A stretch of 14,061 nucleotides of DNA. It comes from Alphaproteobacteria bacterium (GTDB lineage Bacteria; Pseudomonadota; Alphaproteobacteria; GCA-2731375). How positions within the stretch are numbered: the stretch's first letter is position 1; every line of letters starts with the position of its first letter. The notes below the pieces were generated by a model that saw nothing but the letters and a program-made list of their open reading frames with translations, was not told the origin of the DNA and ran no database searches. A program made the position numbers and the translations under genes. The stretch is taken from the NCBI GenBank assembly GCA_030746295.1, contig JASLMY010000124.1:1-14061 (forward strand). The letters run 5' to 3'. Below, in pieces: positions 8,648 to 14,061 of this stretch.

Positions 8648-8704
8648 ATGTCGGCAATGGCCTGCCATCCGAGCCTGCCCGAGAGCCGGCGCCTCGTGCG
8701 ATGA
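8648..8704 (+). other. 18-codon ORF overlapping the carbamoyltransferase start (ATGA)
   Basis: After the SxtJ-like stop, GAGAG is followed by ATG 8648 and 18 codons encoding MSAMACHPSLPESRRLVR. Its TGA (8702-8704) overlaps the ATG of the carbamoyltransferase in an ATGA arrangement. The carbamoyltransferase itself has no good ribosome site, so translation of this mini-ORF, or termination there, could deliver ribosomes to it. The peptide has no hydrophobic segment and does not resemble DUF5989. It may also be chance. Confidence 0.25.
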
Positions 8705-10539
8705 CGCACATTCTCGGTATCTCGGCCTTCTACCACGACAGCGCCGCGGCGCTCGTCGCCGACGGGGCCATCGTCGCCGCCGCACAGGAAGAGCGGTTCA
8801 GCCGCAAAAAGCACGATTCCGACTATCCGCGCCAGGCGATCGCCTACTGCCTGGCCGAGGCCGGCATCGGCTTGGCCGAGGTCGACCAGGTGGTCTTCTA
8901 CGACAAACCGTTCTTGAAGTTCGAGCGCCTGCTGGAGACCTACCTCGCCTTCGCGCCCCGGGGCTTCGCCTCGTTCCGAATGGCGATGCCGCTCTGGATC
9001 AAGGAGAAGCTCTTCCAGAAGGACCTGCTGCGCCGCGAGCTGGCCGAGGCGGCGCCCGACTTCGACTGGAAGAACCGCCTGCTCTTCGCCGAGCATCATT
9101 TCAGCCACGCCGCCAGCGCCTTCTATCCCTCACCCTTCGAGGAAGCGGTGGTCCTGACCATGGACGGGGTCGGGGAATGGGCGACGGCGTCGGTAGCGAT
9201 CGGCCGCGGGCCCGAGCTCCGAATCGAGAAGGAGCTGCACTTTCCCCATTCCCTCGGCCTGCTCTACTCGGCCTTCACCTACTACACCGGCTTCAAGGTC
9301 AACTCGGGCGAATACAAGGTGATGGGCCTGGCGCCCTATGGCGAGCCGACGTACAAGGACCTGATCCTCGACAAGATCGTCGACCTGAAGGCGGACGGCA
9401 GCTTCCGCTTAGATCAATCCTATTTCGACTATTGCACCGGCCTCGCCATGACCAACGGCAAGTTCGCCGCGTTGTTCGGCGAGCCGGTGCGCCGGCCCGA
9501 GACCGACCTCCTGACACCCTTCCACATGGACATCGCGGCCTCGGTGCAGGCGGTGACCGAGGAGATCGTGCTGCGCCTGACCCGCTCGCTGGCCGACGAG
9601 TATCGGCTCTCGAACCTCTGCCTCGCCGGCGGCGTGGCGCTGAACTGCGTCGCCAACGGCGAGGTGCTGCGCGATGGTGCCTTCGAGAAGGTCTGGGTCC
9701 AACCGGCGGCGGGCGACGCCGGCGGGGCCTTGGGCGCGGCGCTCGCCGCCTGGCATGGCCACCACGGCCAGCCGCGGCAAGTGAACGGCAAGGACACCAT
9801 GCGGGGCGCCTATCTGGGGCCTGCTTATGGACAAACCGAGACCGAGCGTCGCTTGGCGGCTGCCGGCGCCCGCTTCGAGGTCCTGGAGGACAATGCCGCG
9901 ATCGACGCCGTCGCCGAGTGGCTCGCCGACGGCAAGGCCATCGGCTGGTTCCAAGGCCGGATGGAGTTCGGGCCCCGGGCCCTCGGCGGGCGCTCGATCC
10001 TCGGCGATCCGCGCTCGCCGCGGATGCAGAAGACCCTGAACCTGCGCGTGAAGTACCGCGAATCGTTCCGCCCGTTTGCGCCGTCGGTGCTGCGCGAGGA
10101 CGTCGCCGAGTGGTTCGAGCTCGACGAGGACAGCCCCTATATGCTGATGGTGGCCGATGTCCGTCCGGAGCTACGGCGCCAGATGACGGCAGAGGAGCAG
10201 GCGCTCTTCGGCATCGAGAAGCTGAACATCGTGCGCTCGGAAATTCCCGCCGTCACCCATATCGACTATTCGGCCCGGGTCCAGACCGTGCATGCCGACA
10301 CCAACCCGCGCTACCACGCACTGATCAGCCGCTTCAAGGCGCTGACCGGCTGCCCGGTGCTGGTCAACACCAGCTTCAACGTTCGCGGCGAGCCGATCGT
10401 CGAGAGCCCCGAGGACGCCTTCCGCTGCTTCATGGGCACCGAGATCGACGTCCTGGTCGCCGGCAACTGCATCCTCAAGAAGGAGGACCAGGACCCCGGC
10501 CTGCGCCAGGACTACAAGGACGCCTTCGAGCTCGACTAG
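8701..10539 (+). CDS. Carbamoyltransferase, NodU/SxtI/TobZ family
   Basis: A 612-residue enzyme that uses carbamoyl phosphate and ATP to place an O-carbamoyl group on a hydroxyl, typically of a sugar, through a carbamoyl-adenylate. The N-terminal start MTHILGISAFYHDSAAAL is characteristic of the ASKHA-fold Kae1-like domain. Likely metal ligands are in HHFSH (H132 and H136). MDGVGEW has D155, GGVALNCVANG lies at 310-320, and GDAGG has D339 near the end of that domain. The C-terminal YrdC-like domain shows GPRALGGRS at 424-432 followed by a KYRESFRPFAPSVL segment. All landmarks are present and the length is normal. It follows an SxtJ-like gene and is divergent from manC, so the acceptor is more likely a surface polysaccharide or lipid-linked sugar than an antibiotic; no biosynthetic cluster is visible. 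The acceptor cannot be read from sequence. Confidence 0.95.
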   Translation: MTHILGISAFYHDSAAALVADGAIVAAAQEERFSRKKHDSDYPRQAIAYCLAEAGIGLAEVDQVVFYDKPFLKFERLLETYLAFAPRGFASFRMAMPLWIKEKLFQKDLLRRELAEAAPDFDWKNRLLFAEHHFSHAASAFYPSPFEEAVVLTMDGVGEWATASVAIGRGPELRIEKELHFPHSLGLLYSAFTYYTGFKVNSGEYKVMGLAPYGEPTYKDLILDKIVDLKADGSFRLDQSYFDYCTGLAMTNGKFAALFGEPVRRPETDLLTPFHMDIAASVQAVTEEIVLRLTRSLADEYRLSNLCLAGGVALNCVANGEVLRDGAFEKVWVQPAAGDAGGALGAALAAWHGHHGQPRQVNGKDTMRGAYLGPAYGQTETERRLAAAGARFEVLEDNAAIDAVAEWLADGKAIGWFQGRMEFGPRALGGRSILGDPRSPRMQKTLNLRVKYRESFRPFAPSVLREDVAEWFELDEDSPYMLMVADVRPELRRQMTAEEQALFGIEKLNIVRSEIPAVTHIDYSARVQTVHADTNPRYHALISRFKALTGCPVLVNTSFNVRGEPIVESPEDAFRCFMGTEIDVLVAGNCILKKEDQDPGLRQDYKDAFELD

Positions 10540-10558
10540 GACACCCTCCGCCCGGCGA

Positions 10559-10574
10559 TTCGACGAAAGTCGAA
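10559..10574. other. Perfect stem-loop with a GAAA tetraloop
   Basis: TTCGAC (10559-10564), GAAA, GTCGAA (10569-10574) form a six-pair stem closed by a GNRA-type tetraloop, 20 bases past the carbamoyltransferase stop. It is followed by A residues rather than T, so it is not a classical intrinsic terminator for the plus strand. It could stabilise the 3' end of the carbamoyltransferase mRNA, or lie in the 5' region of the next operon. Confidence 0.35.
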
Positions 10575-10636
10575 AAAGCTCTAAACTTCGATCAGGCTTC
10601 GGGGCCCACAGCGAAACAGCCGAGGGAGGTTGACCC

Positions 10637-11689
10637 ATGTCTCGATCGAATATCTATGCCGGCGTCGCCGGCTATGTCGGCCGTCCAGACGACGTCGGCG
10701 CGGTCGGCGTCTTTCGCCTTCCTGCCGAAAGCGACGAATGGGAGCACGTGCTCGATGCCCACGAAGCCTACTCGGTCTTCGTCCACCCGGAGGACCCGAG
10801 TCTCGTCTTCGCCGGCACCGCCGACGGCGTCTGGCGCAGTACGGATAGCGGCGCCAGCTTTCAACGAGCCGATTTCCCGGACTCCGACAAGCAGGTCTGG
10901 AGCTTCCTCGTCATCGACGACGACCCCGACCGGATGTACGCCGGCGCATCGCCGATCGACGTCTATCGCTCCGAGGATCGGGGTGCCAGTTGGCGCCGGT
11001 TGCCCAACCCCGGGATCAAGGAGCGATGCAGCGGCCCCTTCGCCCACCGGGTGATGCGGCTGGCCCAGCGTCCCGGGCGCGCGGATGAGATCTATGCCGC
11101 ACTGGAGATCGCAGGCGCCATGCGGACGACCGACGGCGGCGAGACTTGGGAGGACTTGAGCGACGACCTCGTCCGCCTGTCGGAGCTGCCACACCTCGGC
11201 AGCGCGATCGTGCAGCAGGAGACCCAGGCCGAGGGCATGCTGGACGGCCACGCGATCACCATCAGCCCGGCGGCACCCGATGCGCCGATCATCGCCGTTC
11301 GCATGGGGCTCTTCCGCACCCACGACGGCGGCAAGACCTGGGAGGACATGGAGGTCGGCCGCTATTCGCCGACAACCTACGGCCGCGACGTCAAGGCCTC
11401 GCCGCACGACCCGAAGACGCTCTACACGGCCTTGTCGGTCGCCGCCGCCAGCCACGACGGCGCCGTCTACCGCAGTACCGATGCCGGCGAGACCTGGCAG
11501 CGCTTCGACAGGGTGCAGGTCAACGGCACCATCATGTCGATCGGCCTGCACAATTCGGACCCCGACCAGGTCTATATCGGTGCCCGCTACGACGGCGAGG
11601 TCTTTGGCACCGTGGACGGCGGCGAGACCTGGGAGGCCTTGCCGCTGCCGGGGCCGGTAAAGGACGTTTACTCGGTCGCCTGCGGCTGA
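10637..11689 (+). CDS. BNR/Asp-box repeat beta-propeller protein, function unknown
   Basis: A protein of 350 residues made of propeller-type repeats. Six Asp boxes (S/T-x-D-x-G-x-S/T-W/F) are visible at 68-75, 112-119, 164-171, 228-235, 280-287 and 325-332, spaced 44 to 64 residues apart. Most repeats begin with a P-x-D-P-x-x-hydrophobic-Y/F-A/G strand and end in GVWRSTD-like text. This is the fold of sialidases and the VPS10/YCF48-like sensors, but the sialidase arginine triad cannot be recognised here. There is no signal peptide or membrane helix, so it should be cytoplasmic, unusual among the many exported Asp-box proteins. A strong GAGGGAGGT (10622-10630) precedes the ATG by 6 bases. Only 32 bases separate it from the SDR, so the two are probably co-transcribed. 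An enzyme (lactonase or hydrolase) or a binding scaffold are both possible. Confidence 0.85.
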   Translation: MSRSNIYAGVAGYVGRPDDVGAVGVFRLPAESDEWEHVLDAHEAYSVFVHPEDPSLVFAGTADGVWRSTDSGASFQRADFPDSDKQVWSFLVIDDDPDRMYAGASPIDVYRSEDRGASWRRLPNPGIKERCSGPFAHRVMRLAQRPGRADEIYAALEIAGAMRTTDGGETWEDLSDDLVRLSELPHLGSAIVQQETQAEGMLDGHAITISPAAPDAPIIAVRMGLFRTHDGGKTWEDMEVGRYSPTTYGRDVKASPHDPKTLYTALSVAAASHDGAVYRSTDAGETWQRFDRVQVNGTIMSIGLHNSDPDQVYIGARYDGEVFGTVDGGETWEALPLPGPVKDVYSVACG

Positions 11690-11721
11690 CGGCCCGGCGG
11701 GCAAGCAAGGAGAAGAACAAG

Positions 11722-12555
11722 ATGGAGAAGCAAGTCGCCGTCGTCGTCGGTGCCACCTCCAAGTGGCAGTCGGATGGCCGAATGACCCAACTGGCGCACG
11801 GCGGCAGTCTGGACGACAGCGACCTGCCGGTCGGCGTGCGCTGGGGCGTCGGCGGTGCCATTGCGCAGAAGTTCGCTGGGGAAGGTTTCTTCGTCGTGCT
11901 GACGACGCGCACCGAGGCCAATGCCGCGCCACTGGCGGAAGCCATAGCTGAGCAGGGCGGGGCATGCATGACCGTCGAGCTGGACCTCGTTTCAGCCGAA
12001 TCCGTCTCCGACGCGTTCGCCACCATCCGGCGCGAGGCGGGCGACCCGGAGGTCCTGGTCTACAACGCGGGCTACCTGGAAGGCCGCGATCTTCCGCCTG
12101 AGAAGGAGCTGCTGGAGCACATCCCCGTGGAGATGTTCGACACGGCGCAGCACATCTCCAGCCGCGGCCCCTTCCTCGTCGCCAAGGAAGTGCTGCCGGC
12201 CATGCGGGAGAAGGGCCAGGGCTCTTTTCTCATCTCCAACAATGCGTCGTCGCTGCGCGGGCGCAAGCGAATGACCGGGCAATCGCTCTACTATCCCAGA
12301 ACGATGATGCGGACCTTGGCCCAGGTGCTGACCGAGGAGTATTCGGAACACGGCGTGCATGTCGCCAACGTGGTGATCGACGGCCTCATCGACTCGCCCG
12401 GGACCCGGGCGCTGCCGCGGGCACAGCAACAGCCGGATGCCGTGATGAACCCGGTGAAGATCGCCGAGGCGTTCTACTACCTGCACACCCAGGACAGGTC
12501 GTGTTGGACGCACGAGCTCCAGCTGACGCCGTTCTCGACCAAGCCGAGCTATTGA
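11722..12555 (+). CDS. Atypical short-chain dehydrogenase/reductase (SDR)
   Basis: A 277-residue Rossmann-fold protein of the SDR superfamily, presumably NAD(P)-dependent. The first strand and loop begin MEKQVAVVVGATS (glycine at 10). The rest of the cofactor loop, GVGGAIAQKF, comes only at 42-51, so a polar segment of about 27 residues (15-41) splits the normal TGxxxGxG motif. After the insert the fold continues normally: VVLTTR at 58-63, and YNAG at 114-117 replaces NNAG. The catalytic region is SNNASS (172-177) and then YYPRT (190-194), where the YxxxK lysine is threonine. AAGGAG (11707-11712) lies 9 bases before ATG 11722. The frame is open upstream into the propeller gene, but that part is a shadow. 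It may be an altered oxidoreductase or a cofactor-binding non-enzyme; the amidohydrolase follows 40 bases later. Confidence 0.85.
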   Translation: MEKQVAVVVGATSKWQSDGRMTQLAHGGSLDDSDLPVGVRWGVGGAIAQKFAGEGFFVVLTTRTEANAAPLAEAIAEQGGACMTVELDLVSAESVSDAFATIRREAGDPEVLVYNAGYLEGRDLPPEKELLEHIPVEMFDTAQHISSRGPFLVAKEVLPAMREKGQGSFLISNNASSLRGRKRMTGQSLYYPRTMMRTLAQVLTEEYSEHGVHVANVVIDGLIDSPGTRALPRAQQQPDAVMNPVKIAEAFYYLHTQDRSCWTHELQLTPFSTKPSY

Positions 12556-12595
12556 GACGAGCTTCTGCCGACGGGCGGAAAGGGAAAGGACCGGG

Positions 12596-13423
12596 ATGCA
12601 GATCATCGACGCCCAAATCCACCTCTGGGGCACCGGGCTGCCGAGCAACATGGCGCATCGGCAGGTGACGGCCTTCACCGCCGAAGAGGCCGTCGCCCTG
12701 ATGGACGAGGGCGGCATCGACGCCGCGGTCATTCATCCGCCGGGTTGGGACCCGGGCTCGCACGACATGGCATTTGCGGCGGTACGAGACTACCCGGGCC
12801 GGTTCGCGATCATGGGCACGCTGCCGCTCGACGACCCGCAAACGCGGGCGCGGATCGCGAGCTGGCGGGAACAGCCGGGCATGCTCGGCCTGAGGTATAC
12901 GTTCCTGAGCGAGCCCGAACGGCAGTGGGTCGAGGACGGCACGCTCGACTGGCTCTGGGCGGCGGCCGAGAGCGCCGGGGTCCCGATCGCCGCCTTGGCG
13001 ACCGATTCCCTCGCGGCCTTCGGCACGATCGCCCGGCGCCACCCCGGGCTTCGTCTGACCATAGACCACCTAGGGGGCAGAGGCGGCAACACGACGCTGA
13101 AAGACGACGCGGCGATGACGCACATGCCCGAGCTTCTGGCGCTGGCAAAGCACCCCAACGTGGCGGTCAAGGCGACGGGCGCGCCGGGCTATTCCAGCGA
13201 GACCTATCCGTTCCCGACGATGCAAACCTATCTCAGGCAGATCTACGATGCCTTCGGCCCCGCCCGCATGTTCTGGGGCACCGACATCACGAAGATGCCC
13301 TGCTCCTGGCGCCAATGCGCGACCATGTTCACCGAGGAGCTGCCGTGGCTCGGCGAAGCGGACAAGCGCCTCGTCATGGGCGAGGCGGTCTGCGCCTGGT
13401 GGGGCTGGGATCGCGCGAGCTGA
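12596..13423 (+). CDS. Amidohydrolase-2 family hydrolase (lactonase-like)
   Basis: A 275-residue TIM-barrel protein of the amidohydrolase-2 family (PF04909-like), which includes 2-pyrone-4,6-dicarboxylate lactonase, L-fuconolactonase and non-oxidative decarboxylases. The opening IDAQIHLWG (residues 4-11 region) places Q7 where many members have the first histidine of HxH, with H9 kept. IDHLGG has H158 on a later strand, and FWGTDITKMP has the barrel-end aspartate D230. The Gln substitution suggests the metal-independent lactonase branch more than a zinc decarboxylase, by family analogy. AGGGAAAGGA (12581-12590) lies 5 bases before the ATG. It is the last gene of the propeller-SDR-amidohydrolase unit and ends 8 bases from the convergent flavin oxidoreductase gene. 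A role in hydrolysing a lactone or cleaving a ring-derived acid is inferred. Confidence 0.88.
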   Translation: MQIIDAQIHLWGTGLPSNMAHRQVTAFTAEEAVALMDEGGIDAAVIHPPGWDPGSHDMAFAAVRDYPGRFAIMGTLPLDDPQTRARIASWREQPGMLGLRYTFLSEPERQWVEDGTLDWLWAAAESAGVPIAALATDSLAAFGTIARRHPGLRLTIDHLGGRGGNTTLKDDAAMTHMPELLALAKHPNVAVKATGAPGYSSETYPFPTMQTYLRQIYDAFGPARMFWGTDITKMPCSWRQCATMFTEELPWLGEADKRLVMGEAVCAWWGWDRAS

Positions 13424-13431
13424 CAGGCGTC

Positions 13432-14061
13432 TCAGTCGGCCGCTTGGCTGGGCGCGTTGGCGGCCGCCGGGCCGATCCGCCAGTCCTTCGGGTCGGTGGA
13501 CGTCAGCATGCGTTGGCGGACCTCCAACCACCAGCCCATGTTGGGCGGCCAGGCATCGAAGCTCTGCTCCTCGTTGAGGGCGCGGGCCGCATGTAGGGCC
13601 CAGTGCGGGTTGAAGAGCGCCTCGCGGGCGACGGCGATGAGGTCCGCCTTGCCGTCCTGCAGGATCTCTTCGGCATGGTGCGGATCTTGGATCATGCCGA
13701 CCGCCATGGTCGGCATGTCGGCGCCCTGCCTGACCGCATCGGCCAGCGGCACCTGGAAGCCCGGTGCCGGCGGCCCCTTGACGGCGAGGCTGAAGAGCGA
13801 ATTCGGCCCCTTGATGCCGCCCGAGGAGCAGTCGATGGCATCGACGCCGCGCGACTTGAGCTCTCGGGCCAAGGCGATCGTATCTTCGATCTCCAGCCCG
13901 CCTTCGACCCGATCGATGCAGGAGAGACGGAACAGGATCGGCTTCTCGTCCGGCCAGTTGCGGCGCAGCGCTTCGGCGATCTCGAGGGCGAAGCGGTTGC
14001 GTCCCGCGCTGTCGCCGCCATAGGCATCGCTGCGCTGGTTGCCGATCGGCGAGATGAAGGA
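13432..14061 (-). CDS. NADH:flavin oxidoreductase (Old Yellow Enzyme family), C-terminal part
   Basis: The last 209 codons of a gene that continues beyond the window edge. It begins in SFISPIGNQRSDAYGGD, the conserved loop that follows the catalytic barrel centre in the YqjM/xenobiotic-reductase class of FMN enzymes (usual form RxDxYGGS). It continues with NRFALEIAEALR, the strand ILFRLS, and GVDAIDCSSGG. The FMN-phosphate end is GKADLIAVAREALFNPHW. The C-terminal tail is short and there is no iron-sulfur or extra Rossmann domain, so it is the single-domain OYE kind rather than the 2,4-dienoyl-CoA reductase kind. Such enzymes reduce activated C=C bonds using NAD(P)H. The N-terminal flavin and active-site residues are not visible. 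It converges with the amidohydrolase, stops 8 bases apart; joint action on one substrate is possible but unproven. Confidence 0.9.
   Translation of the reverse strand, partial: SFISPIGNQRSDAYGGDSAGRNRFALEIAEALRRNWPDEKPILFRLSCIDRVEGGLEIEDTIALARELKSRGVDAIDCSSGGIKGPNSLFSLAVKGPPAPGFQVPLADAVRQGADMPTMAVGMIQDPHHAEEILQDGKADLIAVAREALFNPHWALHAARALNEEQSFDAWPPNMGWWLEVRQRMLTSTDPKDWRIGPAAANAPSQAAD

Noticed and set aside
9177..11054. A 625-codon plus-strand frame bridging the carbamoyltransferase and the propeller gene
   Set aside because: It is a +1-type shadow: low-complexity Arg/Gly/Ala/Pro protein, and it overlaps two genes whose motifs are unmistakable in their own frames.
10838..11634. Asp-box repeats as DNA-level tandem repeats
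   Set aside because: The repeated motif is conserved at protein level only; base sequences and unit spacing (44-64 codons) differ, so it is a propeller fold and not a DNA repeat array.
11146..11721. A 192-residue N-terminal extension of the SDR reading into the propeller gene
   Set aside because: The extra part is a frame shadow of the propeller coding sequence; ATG 11722 has its own AAGGAG site and starts directly at the Rossmann strand, as expected for an SDR.

Overview
This is a strongly GC-rich window with tightly packed genes and almost exclusively GC-rich third codon positions. That base composition, and families such as the single-chain indolepyruvate:ferredoxin oxidoreductase and the SxtJ/NodU-type carbamoyltransferase pair, suggest a Gram-negative proteobacterium, most likely an alphaproteobacterium of a Rhodospirillales-like lineage. 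The lineage is inferred from family resemblance and not from any marker gene. I see no rRNA, tRNA, CRISPR array, insertion sequence or phage gene.

Layout. (1) 1-240: the 3' end of a cation:proton antiporter (+). (2) 276-1493: a 12-TM MFS carrier (-), divergent from (3) 1665-5147, a fused indolepyruvate:ferredoxin oxidoreductase (+), with a terminator-like hairpin behind it. (4) 5338-6600: a stand-alone FAD-dependent oxidoreductase (+). (5) 6614-8026: ManC, a bifunctional mannose-1-phosphate guanylyltransferase/mannose-6-phosphate isomerase (-), convergent with gene 4 and divergent from (6) 8199-8636, an SxtJ-like membrane protein, and (7) 8701-10539, a NodU-type carbamoyltransferase. (8-10) 10637-13423: a three-gene + strand unit encoding a cytoplasmic Asp-box (BNR) beta-propeller, an atypical short-chain dehydrogenase (SDR) and an amidohydrolase-2 enzyme. 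(11) 13432-14061: the C-terminal part of an Old Yellow Enzyme-type flavin oxidoreductase (-), cut by the window edge.

Functionally there are two themes. The first is small-molecule catabolism: MFS carrier plus aryl-pyruvate oxidation, the FAD oxidoreductase, and the propeller/SDR/amidohydrolase operon next to the flavin oxidoreductase. The second is surface-glycan work (ManC for GDP-mannose; SxtJ plus carbamoyltransferase for O-carbamoylation), set as an island between the catabolic genes with no glycosyltransferase beside it.

The least ordinary parts are the SDR, whose cofactor loop is split by a segment of about 27 residues and whose active-site lysine position is a threonine; its operon partner, a six-Asp-box propeller with no export signal; and the SxtJ-carbamoyltransferase junction, where the small DUF5989 gene that often sits in this locus is absent and only an 18-codon ORF overlapping the next start is found.
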